A stretch of DNA of 64,000 nt from Cupriavidus metallidurans CH34 (GCF_000196015.1 NC_007973.1:3162001-3226000), one strand, 5' to 3'. Shown: positions 1 through 9,872, numbered from the stretch's first letter. Notes: generated by a model from the letters alone, not told the origin. Made by a program: numbers and translations.

Positions 1-1
1 G

Positions 2-1786
2 CTCGAGGAAGGCGGCGTGAGACGCATCGTCATCACCGACAACGGCTGCGGCATCCCCGCCGACGAACTACCCGTCGCGCTGATGCGCCACGCCACCAGC
101 AAGATCGCCTCGCTGGACGAACTCGAATCGGTCCTGACACTGGGCTTCCGCGGCGAGGCGCTGGCCTCGATTGCCTCGGTCTCCCATCTCGTGCTGACCA
201 GCCGCACGGCCACCGCCACGCACGCCACCCAGATCAGCGCGGACACCGGCCATCTGCAACCCGCTTCAGGCGGAGTTGGCACGATGATCGACGTGCAGCA
301 CCTGTACTTCAACACGCCAGCCCGTAGAAAGTTCCTGAAATCGGAACAAACCGAGCTGGGGCATTGCCTGGAGATGATCCGCCGCGCCGCGCTGGCACGG
401 CCCGACGTCACGATTTCGGTGCATCACAACGGCAAGCCGCTGGAGCACTGGAATGCCGGCGACGTGGCCACGCGCACGGCGCAGGTGCTCGGCAGCGACT
501 TCGCACGCGCCCGCCTGCCGCTCGACGAACAGGCCGACGCGCTGCACCTCTATGGCTTTGCCGGGCTACCCACTGCATCGCGAGGCCGGCCTGACCAGCA
601 GTATTTCTTCGTCAATGGCCGTTTCGTGCGCGACAAGCTGCTCAACCATGCCGTGCGCAGCGCCTATCAGGACGTGCTGCATGGGGACCGATTCCCATCG
701 TATGTGATCTGCCTGGACCTGCCGCCCGAACTGGTCGACGTGAACGTTCACCCGTCCAAGATCGAGGTTCGCTTCCGCGAATCGCGTGCGGTGCACCAGT
801 TCGTCTATCACGCAGTGCAGCGATGCCTTGCACGCCAGGCCGGCGAGCAAGGCGACAGCCTGCATTCGGAGATCGCCGATGAGGCAGGACGGCCTTCGAT
901 GCCTGCGGCCCGCCCAGTCGGCGCGCCGGGTGCGCCGGGAGCCGCGCCGCAGTGGGTCAATTATTCGGCAGGCCGCCAGACCGAGCTTGGTATCGCACAG
1001 CCGCGCCAAGCCTATCTGGGCATGGTCCGCGACGCCGCCGGGCAAGGTAGCGCGCGGCCCTGGCAACCGTCGCCGCAGCCGCCCGCATGGCTGGCCGACG
1101 CACAGGCGGCACGCGCAGACGAACCGCCGGGCCTGCTCGACCGATTACCGCAGCAACCGCTGCAGCCTTCCACCCTGCCCGCGGCAGGCGAAGGCGACGA
1201 TGATCATCCGCTCGGTTACGCAGTGGCGCAGTTGCACGGCATCTATGTGCTAGCGCAGAACGCCCGGGGGCTGGTGCTGGTCGATATGCACGCGGCGCAC
1301 GAGCGCATCCTGTACGAACAGATCAAGACCGCCCTTGAGGCGCGCGAACTGGCGGTGCAGCCGCTACTGATTCCGGTCACGCTGCCGGCCAGTCCGGTGG
1401 AAATCGGCGCGGCCGAAGAACACCAGGAAACGCTGCAACTGCTCGGCTTCGACATCAAGCCCGTATCCCCCACGACGCTCGCCGTGCGCGCGATTCCCGC
1501 GCTGCTCAAGCAGGCCGATACCGAAGCCTTGGCACGCGACGTGCTGCGCGACCTGCAGGCCTACGGAGGCTCGCGCGTGCTGGCCGAGCGCCAGAATGAA
1601 TTGCTGGCCACGTTGGCTTGCCACAGCGCCGTGCGCGCCAATCGCAAGCTGACCGTAGAAGAGATGAACGCCTTGCTGCGCCAGATGGAGCAGACCGAGC
1701 GCGCCGACCAGTGCAACCACGGCCGCCCGACATGGGTGCAGTTGACGGTTGCGGAACTCGACCGCCTGTTCCTGCGCGGCCAGTAA
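2..1786 (+). CDS. mutL: DNA mismatch repair protein MutL (5' end cut by window)
   Basis: MutL couples mismatch recognition by MutS to strand removal. The frame is open from base 2, and the first residues [19 protein letters not shown] belong to the GHKL ATPase motif, so the true start and about 50-55 residues lie outside the window; the GTG at 17 is internal. [10 protein letters not shown] (ATP lid) and [10 protein letters not shown] follow. A proline/alanine-rich linker separates the ATPase from the C-terminal dimerisation domain. That domain has [12 protein letters not shown], close to the endonuclease motif DQHA(X)2E(X)4E, and CNHGRP, close to the metal-site motif CPHGRP. Family knowledge says MutL proteins with these motifs nick DNA, unlike E. 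coli MutL. miaA follows 16 bp after the stop, as in many proteobacteria. Confidence 0.97.
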
Positions 1787-1802
1787 TCTCCCCAGCTTCA
1801 AG

Positions 1803-2750
1803 ATGTCCGTACAGTCCCACCCGCCCGTCGTCTGCCTGCTCGGCCCCACCGCATCGGGCAAGACGGCGGCCGCGCTCGAACTGGCCGCACGCACGCCGGT
1901 CGAGATCATCAGCCTCGATTCAGCGCTGGTCTATCGCGAGATGGACATCGGCACGGCCAAGCCCACGCACGAGGAACTGGCCAGCGTGCCGCATCACCTG
2001 ATCGACATCATCGATCCGCTCGAAAGCTATTCGGCGGCGCAGTTCATGACCGACGCCGAGCGGCTGATCGGCGAGATCCGCGCACGCGGCCGCACGCCGC
2101 TGATCGTCGGCGGCACGATGCTCTATTACAAGGCGCTAACGCAAGGGCTCAACGACCTGCCTCAGGCCGATGCCACGGTGCGCGCGGAACTCGACGCGCT
2201 GGCGGCGGAGCGAGGCTGGCCGGCGCTTCATGCGATGCTGGCCGAGGTCGACCCCATCACGGCGGCGCGGCTCGCGCCCAACGATGCCCAGCGCATCCAG
2301 CGCGCGCTGGAGATTCATCGCCTCAGCGGTCAGCCGATGTCCGCGCTGCTGGCACGGCAGGCCGACGCCCGCACGTTCACCGGCGCGGCCGACGCACGCT
2401 ACCGCGTGATCGCCCTGGAGCCGTCGGACCGCGCCGTGCTGCACGCGCGCATTGCCGACCGCTACGACGCGATGCTCAAGGGCGGGTTGATCGAGGAAGT
2501 GGAGCGGCTGCGCGCGCGCGGCGACCTGCACCTGGGTCTGCCGTCAATCCGCTGCGTGGGCTATCGCCAGGTGTGGGAATACCTCGATGGCGACTGCGAC
2601 TTCGCCACGATGCGTGAGCGCGGCATCGCCGCCACGCGCCAGCTGTGCAAGCGACAGCTGACCTGGTTGCGCAGCACCCCGGAGCGCATTGGCATCGACT
2701 GCCTGGCGCCGGACTACGTTGCAAGGGTTGCCGACGCGGCGGGGTGGTGA
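1803..2750 (+). CDS. miaA: tRNA dimethylallyltransferase MiaA
   Basis: MiaA transfers the dimethylallyl group to N6 of A37 in tRNAs that read UNN codons. The 315-residue product has the usual family length. Its P-loop GPTASGKT is at residues 14-21, followed by the substrate-binding stretch [18 protein letters not shown], the motif [10 protein letters not shown], and [16 protein letters not shown] near the C-terminus. The ATG at 1803 was chosen because homologues begin just before the P-loop and it lies 16 bp after the mutL stop; an in-frame upstream ATG lies inside mutL. mutL and miaA are probably one transcript. Confidence 0.97.
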
Positions 2751-2814
2751 CGGCGTGCGGAGTGGACGATAATCGTCGCTCAAACCTTTTTGGCCTGCTT
2801 GCCGCCCGCCCCAG

Positions 2815-3306
2815 ATGACCACGTTCACCATCCGCCCCGCCGCCCCCGCCGATAGCGAGACCCTGTACAACCTGATTTCGGCGCTGGCCGAATACGAGAA
2901 GCTCACGCATCTGGTGGAAGCCACGCCGCAGAAGCTCTGCGATGCGCTGTTCGGCGCGCATCCGGGCGCCGAGGTTGTGATTCTCGAAGTGGATACGGAA
3001 AGCGGCAAGCTGCCGGTCGGCTTCGCGCTTTTCTTCCACAACTTCTCGACATTCCTGGCCAAGCCGGGGCTCTACCTGGAAGACCTGTTCGTCGACCCGG
3101 CATGGCGCGGGCACGGGCTGGGCAAGGCCCTGCTCAAGCACTTGGCGGCGCTGGCCGTGGAGCGCGGCTGCGGCCGCTTCGAATGGTCGGTGCTCGACTG
3201 GAACCAGCCGTCGATCGATTTCTACCGCGCGATGGGTGCCGACGTGATGCCGGACTGGCGCATCTGCCGCGTGACGGGCGATGCGCTGACGAAGCTGGGT
3301 GCGTGA
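2815..3306 (+). CDS. GNAT family N-acetyltransferase
   Basis: This 163-residue protein is a single GNAT domain that uses acetyl-CoA to acetylate an amine. The acetyl-CoA loop is seen as VDPAWRGHGLGKALLKHL (about residues 92-109), and the C-terminal strand as WSVLDWNQPSIDFYRAMGA. The pattern (N-terminal YEKLTHLVEAT, then LYLEDLFV and NQPSIDFY) resembles the spermidine/thialysine acetyltransferase (SAT1/SAT2-like) branch, but the substrate cannot be read from sequence. It is preceded by a possible -10 (GATAAT, 2768-2773) within the small palindrome GACGATAATCGTC, and followed by a bidirectional terminator shared with purM. Confidence 0.9.
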   Translation: MTTFTIRPAAPADSETLYNLISALAEYEKLTHLVEATPQKLCDALFGAHPGAEVVILEVDTESGKLPVGFALFFHNFSTFLAKPGLYLEDLFVDPAWRGHGLGKALLKHLAALAVERGCGRFEWSVLDWNQPSIDFYRAMGADVMPDWRICRVTGDALTKLGA

Positions 3307-3325
3307 TCCCTGACGCCCAGAAAAC

Positions 3326-3355
3326 AAAAAACCCGGCCTCTCGGCCGGGCTTTTT
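3326..3355. terminator. Bidirectional Rho-independent terminator (GNAT gene / purM)
   Basis: CCCGGCC (3332-3338) and GGCCGGG (3343-3349) form a perfect 7-bp stem with a TCTC loop, flanked by an A5 run on the left and a T5 run on the right. It can therefore terminate in both directions between these convergent genes. Confidence 0.92.
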
Positions 3356-3377
3356 GTTGGTACGTCAGCAAGGCTGA

Positions 3378-4430
3378 TCAGACCACCACGGTCTGCGCCT
3401 GGCCTTCGGCACGCTCGCGGATCTCACCGATCTGCCACACGGCCTCACCGGCCGCCTGCAGGTGGCGGATGGCGCGTTCAGCGTCTTCCTTCGCCACAAT
3501 CACGACCATGCCGATACCGCAGTTGAACACGCGGTGCATTTCGGCGTCGGCCACGCGGCCTTCTGCCTGCAGCCACTGGAACAGCGGCGGCAGCGTCCAG
3601 GCGTCGCGCTGGATCACGGCGGTGACGTTGTCGGCCAGCACGCGCGGCACGTTCTCGGTCAGGCCGCCACCAGTGATGTGGGCCATGCCCTTGACCGGCA
3701 GCGTTTCGATCAGCGACAGCAGCGGCTTCACGTAGATGCGCGTCGGCGCCATGATGGCGTCCTGCAGGCGCTGGCCGTGGAAGTCCGCGTCCAGGTTCGG
3801 GCGGGCCACGTCAATGATCTTGCGCACCAGCGAGTAGCCGTTCGAATGCGCGCCCGACGAAGCCAGGCCCAGCACCACGTCACCCGGGGTGATCGTGCTG
3901 CCGTCGATGATCTTCTTCTTTTCCACGGCGCCGACCGCGAAACCGGCCAGGTCGTATTCGCCGTCCGGGTACATGCTCGGCATTTCAGCGGTTTCGCCGC
4001 CGATCAGCGCGCAGCCAGCCAGTTCGCAGCCGTGGGCGATGCCCTTGATCACGGTGGCCGCGGTTTCCACATCCAGCTTGCCGCAGGCAAAGTAGTCGAG
4101 GAAGAACAGCGGCTCGGCACCCTGCACGAGGATGTCGTTGACGCTCATTGCCACCAGATCCTGGCCCACCGTGTCATGGCGGTTGAGCTGGAACGCCAGC
4201 TTGAGCTTGGTGCCCACGCCGTCGGTGCCAGAAACCAGGACCGGTTCTTGGTACTTCTTCGACAGCTCGAACAGCGCGCCGAAACCGCCGATGCCGGCCA
4301 TCACGCCTTCGCGCATGGTGCGCTTGGCAAACGGCTTGATTCGATCAACCAGCGCGTCGCCGGCTTCGATGTCAACACCGGCATCGCGGTAGGAAAGGCC
4401 TGCCTGGCCGGCGGTCGGGGATGCGCTCAT
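3378..4430 (-). CDS. purM: Phosphoribosylformylglycinamidine cyclo-ligase (AIR synthetase)
   Basis: PurM closes the imidazole ring in purine synthesis, converting FGAM to AIR with ATP. The 350-residue product has the expected length. Visible family motifs include [45 protein letters not shown] (glycine-rich ATP-binding strand), [14 protein letters not shown], and [15 protein letters not shown]. The ATG at 4430 precedes the conserved [13 protein letters not shown]. It is transcribed divergently from hda; the 192-bp gap carries face-to-face -10-like boxes. A long frame antisense to it, continuous with hda, is only a by-product of the high GC content. Confidence 0.98.
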   Translation of the reverse strand: MSASPTAGQAGLSYRDAGVDIEAGDALVDRIKPFAKRTMREGVMAGIGGFGALFELSKKYQEPVLVSGTDGVGTKLKLAFQLNRHDTVGQDLVAMSVNDILVQGAEPLFFLDYFACGKLDVETAATVIKGIAHGCELAGCALIGGETAEMPSMYPDGEYDLAGFAVGAVEKKKIIDGSTITPGDVVLGLASSGAHSNGYSLVRKIIDVARPNLDADFHGQRLQDAIMAPTRIYVKPLLSLIETLPVKGMAHITGGGLTENVPRVLADNVTAVIQRDAWTLPPLFQWLQAEGRVADAEMHRVFNCGIGMVVIVAKEDAERAIRHLQAAGEAVWQIGEIRERAEGQAQTVVV

Positions 4431-4528
4431 GAGAACCTGCTTGTCTTTGAGGAGGTGAAGTGTGGATTCCGGCGCTCGGCTGACGCGCTTTTCGCCAAAT
4501 CTGGCGTAGAAGGCGGGCTCGAGTCCAG

Positions 4529-4544
4529 TAAAATCGCAATTTTA
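4529..4544. promoter_or_regulatory. Symmetric -10 boxes between purM and hda
   Basis: TAAAAT (4529-4534), CGCA, ATTTTA (4539-4544) form a 16-bp palindrome. Read rightward it gives a TAAAAT -10 for hda, and read leftward the same box for purM. No clear -35 hexamer is seen on either side, so promoter activity is inferred from the TAAAAT form, its AT-richness and its place between divergent genes. Confidence 0.45.
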
Positions 4545-4622
4545 ACGGATACAGGCTCCCGGCGACCAGCTATCGCGGTCACTCTCCGTCAGCCGCAGAA
4601 TCGGGCAAGTAACGCATTCGTC

Positions 4623-5330
4623 ATGTCACCGCGTCAAAAGCAGCTCTCGCTCGAACTGGGCAGCCCGCCGCCGTCCACATTCGAGAATTTCTTCGTGGCC
4701 GCCAATCGCGAGTCCGTGCAGCGCCTGCGCGAACTGCCTGGCCTTGTCGCGCGCGAGCAGGCCACGGACCGCCTGATCTACCTGTGGGGCGAGATCGGCT
4801 CCGGCCGCACGCACCTGCTGCATGCCGTATGCGACGCCGCGCTGCACACCGGCCTGAATTGCCGGTACCTGAGCCCGCACCACGCCCTGTCCGACTTCAT
4901 GTTCGATCCGTCGTGCCAGATTTATACGGTCGACGACGTCGAATTGCTCGACGAAGCCCGCCAGATCGCGGTGTTCTCACTGTACAACGAGGTCCGCGCC
5001 CATGTGCGGTGCGCGCTCGTGGTGGCCGGGGGCCTGGCGCCGCGGGCCATGCCGGTACGTGAAGATTTGCGCACCCGGCTCGGCTGGGGCCTGGTATACC
5101 AGGTGGAATCGCTCTCGGACGAGGACAAGATGGCCGCGCTCCTGCAAGCCGCACGCGAGCGTGGCCTGCAGTTGTCGCCCGAAATCCCGCACTGGCTCGT
5201 CACACGCCATTACCGTGACATGCCCAGCCTGATGGCGCTGCTGGACGCACTCGACACCTACTCACTCGAACGCAAACGCGCGGTGACGCTGCCGCTGCTG
5301 CGGGAAATGTTCGCCGAATTCCGGGAGTAA
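4623..5330 (+). CDS. hda: DnaA-homologue Hda, replication initiation regulator
   Basis: Hda works with the DNA-loaded beta clamp to make DnaA hydrolyse its ATP, which prevents re-initiation. The 235-residue protein has an N-terminal clamp-binding peptide QLSLEL (residues 7-12), then a short AAA+ domain: FENFFVAANRESVQRL, the P-loop region WGEIGSGRTHLLHAV, and YTVDDVELLD in the Walker B position. The C-terminal part (SLMALLDALDTYSLERKRAVTLPLLREML-like) matches the family's end. The ATG at 4623 was chosen because everything upstream in the same frame lies antisense to purM. The sequence begins exactly as in other betaproteobacterial Hda proteins. Confidence 0.93.
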   Translation: MSPRQKQLSLELGSPPPSTFENFFVAANRESVQRLRELPGLVAREQATDRLIYLWGEIGSGRTHLLHAVCDAALHTGLNCRYLSPHHALSDFMFDPSCQIYTVDDVELLDEARQIAVFSLYNEVRAHVRCALVVAGGLAPRAMPVREDLRTRLGWGLVYQVESLSDEDKMAALLQAARERGLQLSPEIPHWLVTRHYRDMPSLMALLDALDTYSLERKRAVTLPLLREMFAEFRE

Positions 5331-5439
5331 CCGACGCCCCGCCGGCCTGACTGGCACGAAATCCGCCCGGTCCGGGCTCAGGACACCGCCGGGCTGGCAA
5401 GGCCGGCTCCCGGCCCCGACTGCCTGTTGCACTCTCATG

Positions 5440-5445
5440 TAAAAT
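5440..5445 (+). promoter_or_regulatory. -10 box TAAAAT, HAD phosphatase gene
   Basis: TAAAATCGC lies 8 bp before the ATG at 5454. If it is the -10 box, the transcript would begin about two bases before the start codon and be nearly leaderless. No convincing -35 is seen at 16-18 bp. Confidence 0.4.
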
Positions 5446-5453
5446 CGCCGCCC

Positions 5454-6128
5454 ATGAATCTGGCACTGTTTGACCTCGACCACACCCTGATCCCCACCGA
5501 TAGCGACCATGAGTGGGGCCGCTTCCTAGTTCGCATGGGCGTCGTCGACGAGGAATCGTATCGTCGCAAGAACGATGAGTTCTATAGCCAATACAAGGCT
5601 GGCACGCTCGACATCGGGGCATTCCTGCGCTTCGCGCTGGCCCCGCTGGCCGCCAATCCGCGCGACCGCCTGGATCAATGGCGTGTGCGCTTCATGCACG
5701 AGGTAATCGAACCCGTCATCACGCCGCAGGCCCGCGCGCTGGTCTACAAGCACCTGGAAGCCGGCGACCTGTGCGCGGTGGTGACTGCCACCAACAGCTT
5801 CGTGACGGCCCCGATCGCCCAGGCATTCGGGATCAAGCACCTGATCGCCACCGAGCCTGAGACCATCGACGGCAAGCCGGAAAGCGCCTTCACCGGTGAA
5901 GTATTCGGCGTGCCGAGCTTCCGGGAAGGCAAGATCACCCGCGTGGAAAGCTGGCTGAAGGGCCTGGGCGCCCGCTGGGACGACTTCGGCTCGACGACGT
6001 TCTACAGCGACTCGGCCAACGACCTGCCCCTGCTCGAGAAAGTCAGCGAGCCGGTGGCCGCCAACCCGGACGATCGCCTGCGCACCCATGCAGCCTCGGC
6101 CGGCTGGCGCATCATGGATCTGTTCTGA
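5454..6128 (+). CDS. HAD-superfamily IB phosphatase (histidinol-phosphatase / SerB-like)
   Basis: This 224-residue protein has all HAD motifs: the nucleophile motif FDLDHTL (D7 and D9), motif II VVTATNSF, a lysine in the SFREGKITR stretch, and the metal motif FYSDSANDLPLLEKV. The cap between motifs I and II is helical, as in subfamily IB (SerB, HAD histidinol phosphatases). Which phosphate ester it uses cannot be decided from sequence. The ATG at 5454 immediately precedes the catalytic strand, so the in-frame ATG 27 bp upstream is unlikely. pcnB starts one base after the stop, so the two are translationally coupled. Confidence 0.88.
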   Translation: MNLALFDLDHTLIPTDSDHEWGRFLVRMGVVDEESYRRKNDEFYSQYKAGTLDIGAFLRFALAPLAANPRDRLDQWRVRFMHEVIEPVITPQARALVYKHLEAGDLCAVVTATNSFVTAPIAQAFGIKHLIATEPETIDGKPESAFTGEVFGVPSFREGKITRVESWLKGLGARWDDFGSTTFYSDSANDLPLLEKVSEPVAANPDDRLRTHAASAGWRIMDLF

Positions 6129-6129
6129 A

Positions 6130-7719
6130 GTGATCAAAAAGCTCATCAACCGGCTGCTTGGCAAGCCGGGGCCCAAGCAGCGCCGCACTGGACGCGCCCA
6201 TGCGGCGCGCGTCGTCGGCGTTGACGAACACCGAATCGACCCGGCGCTGATCTCGCGCAACGCGGTCAAGGTGACCTCCACCCTGCAGCAGGCCGGCTAC
6301 CAGGCCTTCATCGTGGGTGGCGCCGTGCGCGACCTGCTGCTCGGCATCAAGCCGAAGGACTTCGACGTGGCAACCAATGCCACGCCCGAGCAGGTGCAAG
6401 CGCTGTTCCGCCGCTCACGCATCATCGGCCGGCGCTTCCAGATCGTGCACGTCACGTTCTACGGCGGCCGCGAGCAGGAGATCATTGAAGTCTCGACCTT
6501 CCGCGCGCTGGTCGATGCCGTCGCCAGCGAGACGCTGCCCGAAGGCCGCCGCCTCAAGCGCGCGGAACTCGACAGCAAGACCCACGCGATCGACGCCAGC
6601 GGCCGCGTGCTGCGCGACAACGTCTGGGGCACGCAGGCCGAGGATGCGGAACGCCGCGACTTCACGATCAACGCGATGTACTACGATCCGGCCGCGCAGA
6701 CCGTGCATGACTACCATCACGGCATGGAAGACATCCGCGCGCGCACGCTGCGCATGATCGGCGACCCGGTCACGCGCTATCGCGAGGACCCCGTGCGCAT
6801 GTTGCGCGTGGTGCGTTTTGCGGCCAAGACGGGCTTTTCGATCGACGACCACACCCGCGAGCCGATCGTCGGTCTGGCCTCGCTGATCCACAATGTGCCC
6901 AGCGCGCGCCTGTTCGACGAAATGCTCAAGCTGCTGATGTCCGGCCATGCGTGGGCCTCGCTGCAGGAACTGCGCAAGGCGGGCCTGCACAAGGGCCTGC
7001 TGCCGCTGCTGGACGTCGCGCTGGAACAACCGATGGGCCAGCGCTTCGTGCAACTCGCCCTCGACAACACCGACCGCCGCGTGCAGGCCGGCAAGCCGGT
7101 TTCTCCGGGCTTCCTGTTCGCATCGCTGCTCTGGCACCACGTGCTGCAGCGCTGGAACAAGCTGCGCGAGCAAGGCGAGCACCCGATCGCCGCGCTCAAC
7201 ACCGCGATGGATCAGGTGCTGGAAAAGCAGACCGGCCAGCTTGCCATCCAGCGCCGCTTTGTCACCGACATGCGCGATATCTGGGGAATGCAGCCGCGTT
7301 TCGAGAAGCGCGTTGGCCGCATGCCGTTCCGCCTGCTGGAATCGCCGCGCTTCCGCGCCGGCTACGATTTCCTGCAACTGCGCTGCGAAGCCGGGGAACA
7401 GGCGGCCGAACTGGGCCAGTGGTGGACCGACTTCCAGAACGCGCCCCCCGATGAGCGCGAAGCGATGATCGAGGCCGCGCGCCCGGCCCGTTCCAGGGGT
7501 GGCAAGGGTGGCCAGGGCGGCCAGGGTGGACAGAGCGGCGCAAACGAACCGGAAGCTGGCGAAGGCGTGGAAGGTGCGGAAGGCGATGCGCCGGCCCGCA
7601 AACGGCGTCGCCGACGCGGTCCGCGGAAATCAGATAAAGTGTCTTCCCGCAGCGAGGCGGATTCGGCAGAAGGAGGTCAGGCCGTCGCACAATCCCGCCG
7701 CGCCCAGCCGGAGGAATAA
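6130..7719 (+). CDS. pcnB: Poly(A) polymerase I
   Basis: PcnB adds 3' poly(A) tails that promote RNA decay. The 529-residue protein has the class II nucleotidyltransferase head: GGAVRDLLLG (63-72) and the catalytic DFDVATNA (DxD at 77-79), then RRFQIVHV, the RRDFTINAMYYD motif, and EDPVRMLRVVRFAAKTGF. The head distinguishes it from CCA enzymes mainly by its context and its long basic C-terminal part. The tail is low-complexity: repeated GGQ units, an acidic stretch, then RKRRRRRGPRKSDK, probably an RNA-binding extension. The start is GTG at 6130, one base after the HAD stop. folK follows one base after its stop. Confidence 0.93.
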   Translation: MIKKLINRLLGKPGPKQRRTGRAHAARVVGVDEHRIDPALISRNAVKVTSTLQQAGYQAFIVGGAVRDLLLGIKPKDFDVATNATPEQVQALFRRSRIIGRRFQIVHVTFYGGREQEIIEVSTFRALVDAVASETLPEGRRLKRAELDSKTHAIDASGRVLRDNVWGTQAEDAERRDFTINAMYYDPAAQTVHDYHHGMEDIRARTLRMIGDPVTRYREDPVRMLRVVRFAAKTGFSIDDHTREPIVGLASLIHNVPSARLFDEMLKLLMSGHAWASLQELRKAGLHKGLLPLLDVALEQPMGQRFVQLALDNTDRRVQAGKPVSPGFLFASLLWHHVLQRWNKLREQGEHPIAALNTAMDQVLEKQTGQLAIQRRFVTDMRDIWGMQPRFEKRVGRMPFRLLESPRFRAGYDFLQLRCEAGEQAAELGQWWTDFQNAPPDEREAMIEAARPARSRGGKGGQGGQGGQSGANEPEAGEGVEGAEGDAPARKRRRRRGPRKSDKVSSRSEADSAEGGQAVAQSRRAQPEE

Positions 7720-7720
7720 C

Positions 7721-8242
7721 ATGACGCTCGCCTTCATCGGCATCGGCGCCAATCTTGGTGATGCACGCCAGGCAGTAAAAGACGCCATCGTGTGCCTGGC
7801 CCAGCAGGTCGGCATTACGGTGGTCGCCAAGTCGTCGTTCTATCGCACCGCACCAGTCGACGCCACGGGCGCGGACTACTTCAATGCGGTGGTGAAGATC
7901 GAGACGCCGTTCACGGCAGCGCAGCTCCTGCGTATCTGCCACCACATCGAAGACCAGTTCGGCCGGGAACGGCCGTTCCGGAACGCACCGCGCACGCTCG
8001 ACCTGGATCTGCTGCTGTTCGGCGCGGAGTCGATCAATACCGAAGCGCTGACCGTTCCGCATCCGCGCATCACCGAGCGTGCGTTCGTGCTGGTGCCGCT
8101 GGTCGAGCTCGATCCCGCGATCGAGATTCCCGGAGTTGGCCCCGCGGCCGGTTTCCTGCCGGACGTGCAAGAACAGCGCATCGAGAAGTTTTCCTCATGC
8201 AAATGCTCGCGCATGAAGGAAGGCGACGGCGCGCGGCCATGA
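7721..8242 (+). CDS. folK: 6-hydroxymethyl-7,8-dihydropterin pyrophosphokinase
   Basis: FolK (HPPK) passes pyrophosphate from ATP to the pterin in folate synthesis. The 173-residue product starts with FIGIGANLGDARQAV. It carries SSFYRTAPVD, the pterin loop YFNAVVKIET, and the HPPK signature RNAPRTLDLDLLLFG. The end (SCKCSRMKEGDGARP) is a little longer than in most FolK proteins and not conserved. A strong ribosome-binding site GGAGGA lies within the end of pcnB, whose stop is one base away, so translation is coupled. Folate synthesis genes also occur further on (the pabB-pabC fusion), but on the other strand. Confidence 0.95.
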   Translation: MTLAFIGIGANLGDARQAVKDAIVCLAQQVGITVVAKSSFYRTAPVDATGADYFNAVVKIETPFTAAQLLRICHHIEDQFGRERPFRNAPRTLDLDLLLFGAESINTEALTVPHPRITERAFVLVPLVELDPAIEIPGVGPAAGFLPDVQEQRIEKFSSCKCSRMKEGDGARP

Positions 8243-8265
8243 GCGCGCCACGCCGCGGCTGACAC

Positions 8266-8907
8266 ATGCTCGATCATCTGCGTCGTATTGTCATCGAAGG
8301 CCCGGTCGGCTCCGGCAAGGCCGCGCTGGCCCAACGCCTGGCGCGCCATCTCCAGGCGGCCGAACTCCCCGATGGCGCGCGCAACAACCCCTTCCTCGAA
8401 CGCTTCTACCGCGAACCACAGCGCTATGCGCTGGCGATGCAGCTCGCCTGCCTGAACCAGCGCGTGACCCAGCTCCAGCAGTGGCATTCGGCGATGCTGG
8501 CCGGCCAGCGCATGATCGGCAACTTCCTGTTTGCGCGCGACCGTGTCTACGCTTCGCTGACACTCGAAGCTGACGAACTCGCGCTCTACGACGCGCTGGC
8601 GGCACGCCTGCAAGCGCCAGCGCAGCGCGTGGATCTGGTCATCATGCTGCAGGCCACGCCCTCGCTGCTGCGTGAGCGAATCGCGCGGCGCGGCCTGCCC
8701 GGCGAGAGCGGTATCGACGAGCAATATCTGCAGCGGCTCACCGATGCCTATGGCGAGTTGTTCCACCGCTACGACGAAGCCCCGGTGCTGATCGTCGATA
8801 CCGCACATTTCAACCCGGTAGACAACGACGTCGATTTCCGTACACTACTGTCGCGCATCGAGAACATGCGAGGCCGCAGGGCCTTTCTGAATCTCGTAGC
8901 GTCCTGA
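8266..8907 (+). CDS. Deoxynucleoside kinase family protein with altered P-loop
   Basis: Proteins of this family phosphorylate deoxynucleosides (dG/dA kinase type); in betaproteobacteria one lies between folK and panB, as here. The 213-residue product has a P-loop at residues 11-18 reading GPVGSGKA: the usual Ser/Thr after the lysine is Ala. [10 protein letters not shown] corresponds to the D/E-R-S substrate motif, and [14 protein letters not shown] to the arginine-rich lid. The missing hydroxyl, which normally holds Mg2+, could lower activity; the reading frame is otherwise intact, so I do not call it a pseudogene. It starts 23 bp after folK. Confidence 0.8.
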
Positions 8908-9043
8908 GTCGTCCCGACGCGTCTGTCGAGCCGTTTCCACACGTGAAGCGGCTTTCGCCAGGCAGCACAACACACGAAAAAGACAGCGGTCGACCCTGGC
9001 CATCCGATGCACGGGTCCGAACCGATCAACCACGGGTACTGCC

Positions 9044-9865
9044 ATGAGTTACCTCCTCGATCCCTCCCGCAAGACCGTCACCATCCCCAAACTGCAGGCC
9101 ATGCGTGAAGCCGGCGAAAAGATCGCCATGCTCACCGCCTACGATTCCAGCTTCTCCGCGCTGCTCGATCTCTGCGGCGTGGAAGTGATCCTGGTCGGCG
9201 ATTCGCTCGGCAACGTGATGCAGGGCCAGCAGACCACGCTGCCCGTCACGCTCGAGCACATGGTCTATCACACCGAATGCGTGTCGCGCGGCAACCAGAC
9301 CGCGCTGCTCGTATCCGACCTGCCGTTCGGCACGTATCCCACCCCCGAGAAGGCCTTCGAAAGCGCCGCCGCGCTGATGCGTGCTGGCGCGCAGATGGTC
9401 AAGCTCGAAGGCGGAGACTGGCTGGCGCCGACGGTGAAGTTCCTGGTCGAGCGCAGCATTCCGGTATGCGCGCATATCGGGCTGACACCGCAATCGGTAC
9501 ACGCGCTCGGCGGCTTCAAGGTGCAGGGCAAGACCGACGAGAGCGCCGCGCAGCTGAAGCGTGACGCGCTGGCGCTGCAGCAAGCCGGCGCGCAGCTGAT
9601 CGTCATGGAGGCCGTGCCGGCCAAGCTCGCCGCCGAAGTGACGGCGCAACTCTCCATCCCGACCATCGGTATCGGCGCTGGTGTCGATTGCTCGGGCCAG
9701 GTGCTGGTGCTGCAGGACATGATCAACATCTACCCGGGCCGCAAGGCCAAGTTCGTACGCAACTTCATGGAGGGACAGCCCTCGATCGAAGCGGCGATCC
9801 GCGCCTATGTGGCTGCTGTGAAGGACGGCAGCTTCCCGGCCGTCGAGCACACGTTCTCGGCCTGA
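9044..9865 (+). CDS. panB: 3-methyl-2-oxobutanoate hydroxymethyltransferase
   Basis: PanB makes ketopantoate from 2-oxoisovalerate and methylene-tetrahydrofolate, the first step to pantothenate. The 273-residue product has the full TIM-barrel signature set: [14 protein letters not shown], the metal-binding [59 protein letters not shown] and [21 protein letters not shown] 136-bp gap separates it from the kinase gene upstream. The ABC permease gene follows 7 bp after its stop. panC is not in the window. Confidence 0.98.
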
Positions 9866-9872
9866 ACCCCGC

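Noticed and set aside
3462..4622. Long open frame on the forward strand joined to hda
   Set aside because: It is antisense to purM, has no family likeness, and is open only because of the high GC content; the Hda protein starts at 4623.
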